Shown here piece after piece: positions 17,556-26,762 of a stretch of DNA of 64,000 nucleotides. This stretch comes from Paenibacillus pectinilyticus (GTDB taxonomy: Bacteria > Bacillota > Bacilli > Paenibacillales > NBRC-103111): positions 1 to 64,000 of the forward strand of contig NZ_LYPC01000030.1 in the NCBI RefSeq assembly GCF_001700435.1, read 5' to 3'. Within the stretch, counting starts at the first letter, position 1. Each line of letters starts with the position of its first letter. The notes below the pieces were generated by a model that did no database searches, was not told the origin of the DNA, and worked only from the letters and a program-made list of their open reading frames with translations. Position numbers and translations under genes: made by a program.

Positions 17556-18338
17556 GTGCGTTTGCAAGGGAAACGAGCATTGATCACGGGGAGTGCCAGA
17601 GGCATCGGCCAAGGCATCGCAGCTGCATTCGTGCAAGAAGGGGCAAGCGTCATATTGCTGGACTACCGAGCGGATCAGTTGGAAGCATCTGCGGAGAGGA
17701 TTCGGAGACAAGCGATGGATCGCGGGCAAGTCGCTCATGTTGCCACTGTTGTCTGTGACTTAAGCTCCTCGGTACAAGTGGAGAGGGCAGCCGAAACAGC
17801 TTGGGCTTACTGGGGCGGAATCGACATTCTGGTCAATAACGCTGGCATTGCAACGCGGGAATCATTCGTCGATATTCCACTTTCACGTTGGCAGCAGGTG
17901 ATCAACATCAACTTGAATGCAACGTTTCAGTTGAGCCAATGGGTGGCGAAGATGATGATCGCCAATGGGATTGGCGGCTCCATTGTCAATATGGCTTCGA
18001 AGAACGGTTTGGCGGGAAGCGCCTTGTTGGCCCATTATAACGCTTCTAAGGGTGGTGTTGTACTGCTAACGCAATCTATGGCCGTTGATTTGGCTCAGAA
18101 CAACATTCGTGTTAATGCTGTAGCGCCCGGTTTCATCGACACACCGCTAGATCGTGAGTTGAAAGAGAAATCGGAAGTCACGCTTTCGCTGACGGAGCGC
18201 ACCCCGATGCGTAGGCTAGGGACGATCGAGGAAGTGGCGAATGCTTTTCTATTTTTGGCATCAGACGAAGCGTCCTACATAACGGGTACGACACTTGTTG
18301 TGGATGGAGGTCATCTCGCCAACGCTTGTGATTTGTAA
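17556..18338 (+). CDS. Short-chain dehydrogenase/reductase
   Basis: 260 residues. Cofactor motif TGSARGIG, the NNAG motif and the catalytic YNASK are all present; C-terminus ITGTTLVVDGG is typical of the FabG-like class. GTG 17556 is chosen because GGAGG is 8 nt upstream; ATG 17541 lies before the site. It sits 38 nt before the sugar-acid dehydratase gene, so a role such as oxidising the C4 hydroxyl of a 2-keto-3-deoxy sugar acid is plausible, as in the diketo-hydrolase variants of the L-fucose and L-rhamnose pathways. Confidence 0.88.
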   Translation: MRLQGKRALITGSARGIGQGIAAAFVQEGASVILLDYRADQLEASAERIRRQAMDRGQVAHVATVVCDLSSSVQVERAAETAWAYWGGIDILVNNAGIATRESFVDIPLSRWQQVININLNATFQLSQWVAKMMIANGIGGSIVNMASKNGLAGSALLAHYNASKGGVVLLTQSMAVDLAQNNIRVNAVAPGFIDTPLDRELKEKSEVTLSLTERTPMRRLGTIEEVANAFLFLASDEASYITGTTLVVDGGHLANACDL

Positions 18339-18376
18339 ATACACATCGAGATTACGTGCAGGGAGGATTTACTAAC

Positions 18377-20110
18377 ATGGCAGATGAGGACAACAATCTT
18401 GGAGCCAATGGTGAAGATAAGCTTCGTGGTGAAAAATATTTTAACGACACCGGACTTTGGGGATTTATCCATCGGTCCTTCACGAAATCCATGGGCTACA
18501 CGGATGATGATTTGAAAAAGCCGGTTATCGGCATTTGCAATACGTTCAGTGAGCTGAACAAATGCCATTCTCATTTCCGGGAGTTGACGGAATATGTGAA
18601 GCGCGGTGTTTGGCAGGCAGGCGGCATGCCTATGGAATTCCCGACAATTTCGATCGGGGAACCTTACGTGAAACCGACGACCATGCTTTTGCGAAATCTG
18701 ATGGCGATGGATACCGAAGAAATGGTCAAAGCGCATCCGATCGATGGTGTTGTACTCCTCGGCGGTTGTGATAAGACCGTACCTGCACAATTGATGGCTG
18801 CTGTAAGCGCCAATATTCCTGCGATTGTACTTACTGGCGGACCGATGCTGAATGGCAAATTGAACGGTCAGACGTTGGGTGCCTGCACAGACTGTTATCA
18901 GTTTACGCTTGAGCATAAAGCTGGGAACATCTCAGATGAGCAGCTAACCATCGCTGAGAATGCCATTTGCCGCAGCGATGGGCACTGCATGGTGATGGGC
19001 ACGGCCAGCACGATGGCGGCCATCGCCGAGGCACTGGGCATGGCACTGCCGGGCTGTGCAGCCATTCCTGCCCCCGATTCCAGACGCCGGCACATGTCGG
19101 AACAGACAGGGAAGCAAATCGTTGAGCTTGTTAGGCGGAACATTCGACCTCGTGACATTATTACCAAGGAATCACTGGATAACGCGATTCGAGTGACAAT
19201 GGCCTGCGCAGGATCAACCAATGCAATTATCCATTTAGTAGCAATTGCCGGACGACTTGGTTACCGGTTACCGCTGGAAAGGTTCGATGAAATCAGCGCA
19301 ACGACACCGTTCATCCTGAACGTTCGCCCATCCGGTAAATATCAGATGGAAGAGTTTTTCGAAGCTGGCGGTGTTCCTTCATTAATGAAGGAGATTGAGC
19401 CGCTGCTGAATGGGGATTGTTTGACCGTTACAGGCCAAACAGTTACCGAAAACCTGCGAGGCGTGCAGGTCACGGATCGCGAGCTGATCTATCCGCTTGA
19501 TCAGCCTATTGCTCCGCAAGGCGGCATTGCCGTACTGCGCGGGAATCTGTCCCCAAACGGTGCACTGATCAAACAAACAGCGGTGTCGCCGCATCTGAAG
19601 AAGCACCGTGGCCGTGCCGTCGTCTTCGAATCGCCGGCTGATCTGAACGCACGGATTGACGATCCAGATCTGGACGTCGATGAGAACAGTGTGCTCGTGT
19701 TGAAAAACGCAGGGCCGAAAGGTGCCCCAGCGATGCCGGAAATCGGGCAAATCCCGATTCCCAAGAAGCTGCTGCTGAAGGGAGTACGCGACATGGTGCG
19801 GATTTCCGATGCTCGCATCAGCGGTACTTCATACGGCACTTTGATTGTGCATGTGGCACCGGAAGCAGCCATTGGTGGACCGCTTGCGCTCGTGCAAGAA
19901 GGAGACGAGATCGAGCTCGATATCGACATGCGTAAGCTGGATTTACTGGTCGATGAAGAAACGCTTCGGGAACGCAAAGCCAAGTGGCAAGCGCCGACTC
20001 CTGCGTATGATCGCGGGTATGGACTCCTATTCTTGGAACGCGTGCTGCAAGCAGACGAAGGTTGTGATTTCGACTTCCTGCTGCCGCCAGAATTACGGAA
20101 TAGCAAGTAA
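18377..20110 (+). CDS. IlvD/Edd-family sugar-acid dehydratase
   Basis: 577 residues. Dehydrates aldonic acids to 2-keto-3-deoxy acids. Iron-sulfur cysteines as in L-arabinonate and D-xylonate dehydratases: C54 (GICNTF), C131 (GGCDKT) and C204 (GHCMVMGTAST). GGCDKTVPAQLMAA favours the sugar-acid branch over dihydroxyacid dehydratase IlvD. ATG 18377 follows GGGAGG at 10 nt. It lies between the SDR and the exported beta-helix gene. Exact substrate is unknown (arabonate, xylonate, galactonate, rhamnonate and fuconate are possibilities). Confidence 0.9.
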   Translation: MADEDNNLGANGEDKLRGEKYFNDTGLWGFIHRSFTKSMGYTDDDLKKPVIGICNTFSELNKCHSHFRELTEYVKRGVWQAGGMPMEFPTISIGEPYVKPTTMLLRNLMAMDTEEMVKAHPIDGVVLLGGCDKTVPAQLMAAVSANIPAIVLTGGPMLNGKLNGQTLGACTDCYQFTLEHKAGNISDEQLTIAENAICRSDGHCMVMGTASTMAAIAEALGMALPGCAAIPAPDSRRRHMSEQTGKQIVELVRRNIRPRDIITKESLDNAIRVTMACAGSTNAIIHLVAIAGRLGYRLPLERFDEISATTPFILNVRPSGKYQMEEFFEAGGVPSLMKEIEPLLNGDCLTVTGQTVTENLRGVQVTDRELIYPLDQPIAPQGGIAVLRGNLSPNGALIKQTAVSPHLKKHRGRAVVFESPADLNARIDDPDLDVDENSVLVLKNAGPKGAPAMPEIGQIPIPKKLLLKGVRDMVRISDARISGTSYGTLIVHVAPEAAIGGPLALVQEGDEIELDIDMRKLDLLVDEETLRERKAKWQAPTPAYDRGYGLLFLERVLQADEGCDFDFLLPPELRNSK

Positions 20111-20157
20111 GTAGTAGGCTTATCTATCCCCCTTACGAAGAGGAGTTGTTGAGAACG

Positions 20158-22578
20158 ATGTTCTTCCTAGATGACAAGAAGGGAAAATCGAATCCGACGA
20201 ACGTAAGCAACGAGGAGAATCCGACACACGATAAGAAGAGTGATATGATCAGCAGGCGAAAAGTATTAGCATCGATAGGCATTGGCGGTGCTGTGCTGGC
20301 AGGAAGCGTTCTCGGCCCTCGATTTGCTTCGGCAGATAACGAGAAATACAAAGACGACGATGGTGATCGCGGAGATCGCGTACAGCAAGTGAACAACGTA
20401 GCTGAGCTGAAGTCACTCCCGCCAGGTCAGCTTAAGGATGGTCAACATGTGTTCGTAGGTGGCTACAACCAGAGCGGTGACGGAGGCGGCAAGCTGGTTC
20501 GTTTTGTAGCCGGCAGCACGAAGGCTGACAACGGCGGAACGGTACATAAGCTGACCAAAGGCGGCAATGGACGCGAGTCGAATGACGCTGCCAAAGGAGG
20601 CAAGCCGCCCAAAGGAGAAGGCTGCTTTGAAGTTGTACATAATGGCGTAGGTGATTTCCGCTGGTTCGGTATTTTTGGTGCAAGCCAGAATGCGGATGAC
20701 GCTCTGGATGCGTTAATCAACGACCCTGCGATCCATCGTGTCGAAGCGCACTCTGATCTGAACTTCGTGAAGCGCCATGTATACCATCGCAGCGACATCG
20801 AAGTTGATTTCCACGGTCATACCGTGACGACCGAGGGCATTGAGCTGAACACATTGGACAATCCATTCGGTGCTGTGATGTTTTTCCAAGGGGTTGCAAC
20901 CGGTGTGACACAAACCGTTACACTAACCGAAGATATATCTGAATATTCAGATATATTTGAAGTGGCGGACTCATCGATCTTTGAAGTCGATAGCTGGTGG
21001 CACGCCCAGGTCAAAAACAATGCAGCGGGCGGTGCCCAGCGTGAGCTCGATTACCTGGTCAAAGTAACGGAGATTTTCGATGCCACCCACGTTAGGTTGA
21101 ATTATAAGCTCGGTTGGCTGCTTGCCAAGGGACGTCCCATTACCTACAAAAAAATCAATCCTGCCTTCCGGTGCAATGTGCGTAATATGAGTTTTATCGG
21201 CATACCTGTGCCGCCTAATGGCACAAGCCTTAGGCCGTTCCCGACGTGGGATCAGATCGGATCGAATCCAGTCGCTTACGAATTCGCTGTGGAATGCGAC
21301 GCATCGGGCATCAAGGCGAGCAAAGTGTTCTGGCCGGTTGTCATGCGCAGATATAACACGCATTATGTGACGGAGCGCTGTCAGTTGATGAACCCCGAGG
21401 AACGCGACTGGGGCGGCACTGGTTATTTAACACAGCAGATCAACGTGCTTTACGGGCATATTCGAGATTGCAATACGAGCAATGCGCGTCACTTGAATGA
21501 TTTTACATGCGCAGGGTATTGTATGGTTGAGAATTGCCATGGCGACGGTGATGAATATGGTCCGTTCGTTACACATGGCCAGTACGAGCACGATCTGACG
21601 TACATCAACAATTCCGGTTTGTTGTCGTTTGCGAACAGCGGTACCACGTGGGGAGATAGCGCCAAACGGGTGACGGTCAAGAAGCACATCGCATCACGGA
21701 TCGTCGCGAGCAAACGGTTAACGGACTTGACGCTGGAGGACTGCCATGCGGTTGTCACGTATACAAAGCCTGGCGTGAAGATGGCGAATTCCGGCTCGTT
21801 CTGGGTGAACATGGATGGCCTTCAAATGCGAGGATGCACGGCACAAGAGATGGTGACGATTTCGAAAGGCTCCTCGCGGGCGAAAAGGAAGAACATGATC
21901 GATAGCTGCTCATTCGGCATGCTGAAGGGCTACGAAATTGCCCGACCGATCCGAACAGGAACGACGCAGGTCGGTTATACGCCAAGCAACGGTGAATTGA
22001 CGATCATTAACAGTGAATTTTACAACATCGAAGAGGTTACACTGGGAAGCATCAATAAGCTTACCCTCATTAATACATGGTTCAAAGGCCTTCCGCAGGT
22101 CGGAGGCACGGTCAAGGTCGGTACTCGTGAGATCATCATGCAGGGTGGCGGGCTCGTCGATTGCTGCTTCTTATTCACTGGCGCTTGGGATAAGGTTGGT
22201 GATGTTAATAATGCAAGGAATAATCCAGATCAGTGGATGACGATTGACGGCGGCGCGATATGCAGCGGGACGAATGCGGAGAAGGCGTTTCTGAAAAGTG
22301 TAGATCCGACGAATGTGATCACCTGGAATTTCGGGAACTGTACGAGTGTAGCTGCAGACGCAAGTACGGCACATTTTCAGATCCTAGGCGGATTGAATAA
22401 GCTCAGAGCGAACGGATCACAATTTACAGGTGGGAAGTACGAGGCTGTGGATAGCGCCTTCGGAAACGGCTCGTACTTCTTCATGGTGTCTTGCCTGGAA
22501 GAGGGTGTCAACCGCGCGGCACTGCCGGCAGAAAGCGATACTGTGAAACACAGTACGGGTAACTTTTTGCTCGTTTGA
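20158..22578 (+). CDS. Tat-exported parallel beta-helix protein
   Basis: 806 residues and paralogous along its length to the protein at 10363. It differs by an N-terminal Tat signal: SRRKVLASIGIG at about residue 29-40, then a hydrophobic stretch and a cleavage region FASADNE. A further ~100-residue Gly/Lys-rich segment precedes the shared domain. The shared block NARHLNDFTC, ENCHGDGDE, THGQYEHD is kept. Likely acts outside the cell or in the wall zone on a polysaccharide. A tatA gene lies 1.6 kb downstream. AGGAG lies 12 nt before ATG 20158. Confidence 0.78.
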   Translation: MFFLDDKKGKSNPTNVSNEENPTHDKKSDMISRRKVLASIGIGGAVLAGSVLGPRFASADNEKYKDDDGDRGDRVQQVNNVAELKSLPPGQLKDGQHVFVGGYNQSGDGGGKLVRFVAGSTKADNGGTVHKLTKGGNGRESNDAAKGGKPPKGEGCFEVVHNGVGDFRWFGIFGASQNADDALDALINDPAIHRVEAHSDLNFVKRHVYHRSDIEVDFHGHTVTTEGIELNTLDNPFGAVMFFQGVATGVTQTVTLTEDISEYSDIFEVADSSIFEVDSWWHAQVKNNAAGGAQRELDYLVKVTEIFDATHVRLNYKLGWLLAKGRPITYKKINPAFRCNVRNMSFIGIPVPPNGTSLRPFPTWDQIGSNPVAYEFAVECDASGIKASKVFWPVVMRRYNTHYVTERCQLMNPEERDWGGTGYLTQQINVLYGHIRDCNTSNARHLNDFTCAGYCMVENCHGDGDEYGPFVTHGQYEHDLTYINNSGLLSFANSGTTWGDSAKRVTVKKHIASRIVASKRLTDLTLEDCHAVVTYTKPGVKMANSGSFWVNMDGLQMRGCTAQEMVTISKGSSRAKRKNMIDSCSFGMLKGYEIARPIRTGTTQVGYTPSNGELTIINSEFYNIEEVTLGSINKLTLINTWFKGLPQVGGTVKVGTREIIMQGGGLVDCCFLFTGAWDKVGDVNNARNNPDQWMTIDGGAICSGTNAEKAFLKSVDPTNVITWNFGNCTSVAADASTAHFQILGGLNKLRANGSQFTGGKYEAVDSAFGNGSYFFMVSCLEEGVNRAALPAESDTVKHSTGNFLLV

Positions 22579-22664
22579 TCGACAGGTGATCAGGATGCGA
22601 TGCTTAGAGAATTAAGGGTTTCAGGGCGCAACCTTCATGGTTATGTCGTGAAACCTGAAGTACA

Positions 22665-22695
22665 TTGACATGTGATAGTGGATCGTTGCTATAAT
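22665..22695 (+). promoter_or_regulatory. Candidate promoter of the GntR-SBP regulator
   Basis: TTGACA (22665-22670) and TATAAT (22690-22695) with a long 19-nt spacer. Just upstream, AAACCTGAAGT (22651-22661) matches the AAACCAGAAGT element of the operator-like blocks at 9135 and 12698 except for one base, hinting at autoregulation. Confidence 0.55.
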
Positions 22696-22773
22696 ACAAA
22701 TAACAAGGCAGATACAGGCATAGTCCACAGCTCCTGTTCTTGTCAGTGTATCGGATGGAAATGAGGTTTATAG

Positions 22774-24153
22774 ATGGAAAATCGGACAACTCGCAGCTCG
22801 TCCCGCACGCGATTGAGTGAACTCGTTAACACATTAAGGGAAGATATTTTGACAGGAAAGCGGCCGGTAGGTGAATATTTGCCATCGGAGAAAACGTTCG
22901 CCGCGGAATTCAATTTAAGTAACCAATCGGTGCGCAAAGGGCTGGATATTCTGGTTGCAGAGGGATTAATTGAGAAAATCCCACGTGTTGGCACCAAGGT
23001 TGTCGGTGCTCCTGAAGGCGCTTTCGTAACCGTGAAATTTGGCTTCCATAGCTCCGTTACAGATGAAGCAGATATTCATCGGCTGCTGTCTAGTTTTCAA
23101 AAGGAAAACCCGCATATTCGGGTACAAGCTGTACCTACATCCAGCAATAACTACAGCTACATCAGCGAGTACTTGTCCAGCGGGCTGCTCGACGTGGTGA
23201 TGATGAACTTTAAGGATTTCCAGGAATGTGTGGAAACCGGCGAGGAAGGCATGCTGGAGCCAACGGAACGAAATCCAGAGTTATATTCATTTTTATCAGA
23301 CGCTTTTGTGGCGGATGGTCGTCAGTTGGTGCAGCCGTTTATTTATTCACCGCTTATTCTATGTTATAACCGCGAGCATTTCCATGAGGCGAACCTGCCT
23401 GAGCCAGATAGCAGCTGGCAGTGGAAGGATTTGATTACCTATTCGTCCAAGCTTGCCATTCCGAATGAACGACTCGGCTTTCACTGCGACTTGTATTCAT
23501 CCAATCGCTGGCCCTTGCTATTGCTGCAAACCGGCGGGAAGTTCGAGCGGCATGAAGATGGAAGACTTAAGCTTGCCGGAACGGCTATGATGGATGCGCT
23601 TCGCTACTGCGGGGAAATGAAGCATAGTATTCCTTCTTTATCAGAAGGGATCACGACCGGCGAATCGGAGCTTCTTCTGGCCAAAGGCAAAGCATCGATC
23701 ATCATGACCAGTTACTTTTACCTGAACTATTTGCTCGGCGAGAGATTGTCCTTTGACATTGCACCTGTACCGCATTTCGGTACACCGATAACTATGCTGC
23801 TAAACACGGGACTCGCCGTCAACCGAAAGTCACAAGTGAAGGATGCGGCAGTCAAATTAGTCGAATTTTTAACGAGTTATAAGGCCCAACTCTTCGTTCG
23901 TCAGCATACCTACACGCTCCCTGCACGTAAAGCTGCTGCAGAGTGGGTGGGGGAAGAAAAACGTTATTTACCGTCTAGATTTTCCTTGTTTCGCGAGACG
24001 ATTCCTGGCTTCCGCTATTTCACGGATTTAGCCATCAGCTCCAAAGAACTTTCTGATATCAATCAGGAATTGAAGATGTATTGGGCTGGCTTAGAAACCG
24101 AGGAAGTGCTGTGTTCACATATCGAAGAGCGCCTTACCGTTAGTTCCTTGTAA
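22774..24153 (+). CDS. GntR-type regulator fused to an extracellular-solute-binding-protein domain
   Basis: 459 residues. Residues ~10-80 form a GntR winged helix (LSELVNTLREDILTGKRPVG, LPSEKTFAAEFNLSNQSVRKGL, GLIEKIPRVGTKV). From ~85 to the end the sequence follows a family-1 (MalE-like) solute-binding fold: VKFGFHSSVT, FQKENPHIRVQAV, LDVVMMNF, ASIIMTSYFYLNYL, ITMLLNTGLAVNRKS and AVKLVEFLTS. There is no signal peptide, so the binding domain works in the cytoplasm as the ligand sensor. ATG follows GAGG at 7 nt. It is the natural regulator of the surrounding sugar genes. Confidence 0.88.
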   Translation: MENRTTRSSSRTRLSELVNTLREDILTGKRPVGEYLPSEKTFAAEFNLSNQSVRKGLDILVAEGLIEKIPRVGTKVVGAPEGAFVTVKFGFHSSVTDEADIHRLLSSFQKENPHIRVQAVPTSSNNYSYISEYLSSGLLDVVMMNFKDFQECVETGEEGMLEPTERNPELYSFLSDAFVADGRQLVQPFIYSPLILCYNREHFHEANLPEPDSSWQWKDLITYSSKLAIPNERLGFHCDLYSSNRWPLLLLQTGGKFERHEDGRLKLAGTAMMDALRYCGEMKHSIPSLSEGITTGESELLLAKGKASIIMTSYFYLNYLLGERLSFDIAPVPHFGTPITMLLNTGLAVNRKSQVKDAAVKLVEFLTSYKAQLFVRQHTYTLPARKAAAEWVGEEKRYLPSRFSLFRETIPGFRYFTDLAISSKELSDINQELKMYWAGLETEEVLCSHIEERLTVSSL

Positions 24154-24216
24154 GATGAGGTCCAGTCACGTACCACAGGTTTAAGGCTTTTTAATCCAAA
24201 AGGGGTGATTGATGTG

Positions 24217-24429
24217 GTGCCGCATTTTAGTGCTTCAACGATTATGTTATTAGTTATTACCGCTCTGGTATTGTTCGGCCCCAAAAAGCTGCCCGAATTA
24301 GGTCGAGCATTTGGCAAGACCTTGCGGGAGTTTAAGAAAGGGACCAAGGGATTCATGGAGGATGAGGAGTCACTGCCTCCGCTGCAGTCGCGCAAGGAGT
24401 CTCGTACAGATGAGACGAACAGACCTTAG
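24217..24429 (+). CDS. tatA: Twin-arginine translocase subunit TatA
   Basis: About 70 residues: one N-terminal membrane helix (IMLLVITALVLFGP), the FGPKKLPELGR hinge and an amphipathic helix FGKTLREFKKGTKGF, closest to the B. subtilis TatAy type. The charged tail follows. Starts at GTG 24205, 24214 or 24217 are in frame; 24217 gives the best distance from AGGGGTGA. No tatC is present here. The location 1.6 kb after a gene for a Tat-signal protein suggests a dedicated or locus-linked copy. Confidence 0.9.
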   Translation: MPHFSASTIMLLVITALVLFGPKKLPELGRAFGKTLREFKKGTKGFMEDEESLPPLQSRKESRTDETNRP

Positions 24430-24572
24430 CTAAATCTCATTACGAATAGATGTGAAATAGATCGACTCTATAGGGCGAATGCCGGATGGAGTACGGTCTC
24501 TTTCCGATGCCATAAAACGCCAACACACATGACTAGAATGCTAGATTATTTAGCTAAAAGGTGGTGCAGAAG

Positions 24573-25424
24573 ATGATTTTCGATTGTCATACCCATTTAT
24601 TTCTTCCCGGTCAAACCAATGGCCCTTTCTTAGCTGCTGTGAAGCGCAGTTGGGGGGAGCACATGGATATCATCGCTACGCCGGAGATGCATGAAGACAA
24701 CATTCGTCCATTCGATGGGGCGATTGTGCTTGCTTTTGACGCTCCTGCTACGGGCATTCAAGTGCCTAATCACGTTGTTGCTGAGTATGTTTCCAAGCAA
24801 CCTGGACGGTTGTACGGCTTTGCAAGTATCGATCCCAATAGGCCGGGCGCGGCTCGTCTGCTGGAGGAAGCCATCAAAGAATATGGTCTTAGCGGACTTA
24901 AGCTTGGACCGATCTATCAGAATTTTTACCCAGGCGAGCAGCATCATTTTGAGTTGTATGCCAAGGCGGATGAATTGGGATTGCCGATTCTGTGGCACCA
25001 GGGCACTTCCTTCGTACCTGAAGGGTACTTAGATGCTTCCAGGCCGGCTGCCCTAGACCCGATTGCTCGTGCCTTTCCTGATTTGAAAATGGTCATTGCC
25101 CACATGGGCCACCCATGGGTGGATGAATGTATTGCCGTTGTTCGTAAAAATGCCAATATGTATATGGATTTGTCGGCACTTGGTTCACGACCTTGGCAGT
25201 TCTATAATGCGCTTGTTTCAGCGATGGAGTATGGGGTCACTCACAAAATTTTATTCGGTTCCGATTATCCGTTCTTCACTACCCAACAAACCATCGACTT
25301 GTTTCGGAATATTAACCATTTGGTTGAAGGCACGAAGATGCCGCACATTCCCGAGCAAATTATTGAAGATATCATTCATCGCAACACGCCAGAGATACTC
25401 GGCTTGACCGCATCCAAGAAGTAA
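24573..25424 (+). CDS. Amidohydrolase-family (TIM-barrel) metal-dependent hydrolase
   Basis: 283 residues of the amidohydrolase-2 family. Metal ligands are visible: H6 and H8 (DCHTH), a His in ILWHQGTSF, a His in VIAHMGHPW and an Asp in FGSDYPFF. Family members include sugar lactonases (L-fucono- and L-rhamnono-lactonase), decarboxylases and hydrolases. Here a lactonase would fit between the dehydrogenases and the sugar-acid dehydratase. ATG 24573 follows AAAAGGTGG. First gene of a three-gene set with the aminotransferase and FAH hydrolase. Confidence 0.85.
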   Translation: MIFDCHTHLFLPGQTNGPFLAAVKRSWGEHMDIIATPEMHEDNIRPFDGAIVLAFDAPATGIQVPNHVVAEYVSKQPGRLYGFASIDPNRPGAARLLEEAIKEYGLSGLKLGPIYQNFYPGEQHHFELYAKADELGLPILWHQGTSFVPEGYLDASRPAALDPIARAFPDLKMVIAHMGHPWVDECIAVVRKNANMYMDLSALGSRPWQFYNALVSAMEYGVTHKILFGSDYPFFTTQQTIDLFRNINHLVEGTKMPHIPEQIIEDIIHRNTPEILGLTASKK

Positions 25425-25448
25425 ACCATCTACAGGAGGTAATTTGAT

Positions 25449-26738
25449 ATGTCCAAAAATGCAGAGCTATATGAAGAATCGAAATTATACGCACCGGGCG
25501 GGGTTCATACGTCGATTCGCAACGTGAATCCAATGATGGTATTTACCAAGGGGGAGGGCGCTTATATTTATGATGCAGATGGTAAAAAGTACATCGATTA
25601 TCAGGGCGCATTCGGCCCAATTATTTTGGGGCATAGTCATCCTTATGTGAATCGCAAGGTGATTGAAGCCATTGAGCGAACGGATTTATATGGTGTTGGT
25701 TGTACGGACTTGGAAGTAGAACTGGCACGGAAGATTTGTACGCACGTTCCTTCATCGGAGCAAGTGCTTTTCTGCAACTCAGGATCGGAAGCCACTTATC
25801 ATGCGATTCGTTTGACACGGGCGATTACAGGACGCAACAAGCTGATCAAATTCCAAGGCTGTTATCACGGCTGGCACGATTATGTGGCACGCAACATGCT
25901 TAGTTCATGGGATATGATTGGCAAAAGGGACCCGGGTTCTGCTGGCATGTTAGATGAAGCGATCGACAATACCTTAGTCTGTACATTTAATGATTTGGAC
26001 GATGTGGAAAGAACGTTCCGTAAGAACAAAGGGCAAATCGCTTCGTTAATTGTCGAGCCCATTCCTCATAATATCGGCTGTGTGATGCCGCAGCCTGGTT
26101 TCTTGGAAGGGCTTCGCGAGCTTTGTACCGCACATGGCGCTCTGCTCATCTTCGATGAAGTGATTACAGGCTTCCGCCATGACATCGGTGGTTATCAGAA
26201 GGTGGCAGGAGTTACCCCTGATTTGACAACGATGGGTAAAGCGATGGCGAACGGCTATCCAATCGCAGCTGTAGCGGGTAAGCGTGAATATATGCAGCGT
26301 TTTAATACGTATCCAGGTGGAGATGTCTGGTTTGCTGGCACCTATAATGGCCATTCCGTAGGCACGGCCGCTTCGATTGCGACGCTTGAATTGATGGAGA
26401 ACGAGCCTGTGCATGAGCACATTTTCCGTTTGGGCGAGAAAATGCGTTGCGGCTTGCGGGGCATTCATGAGCGGCTAGGTATTGAGGCATATGTAGCTGG
26501 GTTCGGTTCCGTATGGACAACGTATTTCATGGATTTCGAGCCGAAGAACTATACCGATTTGCAGCAAAATGACGCAGAACTGTACGTTTCCTACCGGAAG
26601 AGACTGATCGAGAAAGGCATTTTTAAAATGCCGATGAACATCAAACGCAATCATATTAGTTATTCGCATACGGATCAGGATGTAGATACGACACTGGACA
26701 TTATGGAGTCTGTATTGAAAGAGCTGGTTCAGAAATAA
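25449..26738 (+). CDS. Class III (GSA-type) PLP-dependent aminotransferase
   Basis: 429 residues. Resembles glutamate-1-semialdehyde aminomutase-like transaminases: YEESKLYAPGGVHTS at the N-terminus, CNSGSEATYHAIRLTRA, the YHGWHD phosphate-binding region, LIFDEVITGFR and the PLP lysine K264 in TTMGKAMANGYP. It is probably not the heme-pathway HemL, as the context is catabolic and it sits between an amidohydrolase and an FAH hydrolase. The amino acceptor is unknown. A strong AGGAGG precedes ATG 25449. Confidence 0.88.
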   Translation: MSKNAELYEESKLYAPGGVHTSIRNVNPMMVFTKGEGAYIYDADGKKYIDYQGAFGPIILGHSHPYVNRKVIEAIERTDLYGVGCTDLEVELARKICTHVPSSEQVLFCNSGSEATYHAIRLTRAITGRNKLIKFQGCYHGWHDYVARNMLSSWDMIGKRDPGSAGMLDEAIDNTLVCTFNDLDDVERTFRKNKGQIASLIVEPIPHNIGCVMPQPGFLEGLRELCTAHGALLIFDEVITGFRHDIGGYQKVAGVTPDLTTMGKAMANGYPIAAVAGKREYMQRFNTYPGGDVWFAGTYNGHSVGTAASIATLELMENEPVHEHIFRLGEKMRCGLRGIHERLGIEAYVAGFGSVWTTYFMDFEPKNYTDLQQNDAELYVSYRKRLIEKGIFKMPMNIKRNHISYSHTDQDVDTTLDIMESVLKELVQK

Positions 26739-26762
26739 TACAAAGTCAGGAGCATACTGCAC

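Noticed and set aside
18311..18916. 201-residue minus-strand open frame over the dehydratase start
   Set aside because: Antisense shadow of the IlvD/Edd gene, whose conserved cysteine motifs are on the plus strand.
22621..22664. Terminator after the Tat-exported beta-helix gene
   Set aside because: GGTTTCA and TGAAACC could pair, but no T run follows and the segment overlaps the putative gntR operator.
25449..26738. Identification as HemL (heme pathway)
   Set aside because: The fold is GSA-type, but the gene sits with a hydrolase and an FAH protein and no heme genes are near, so a catabolic transaminase is more likely.
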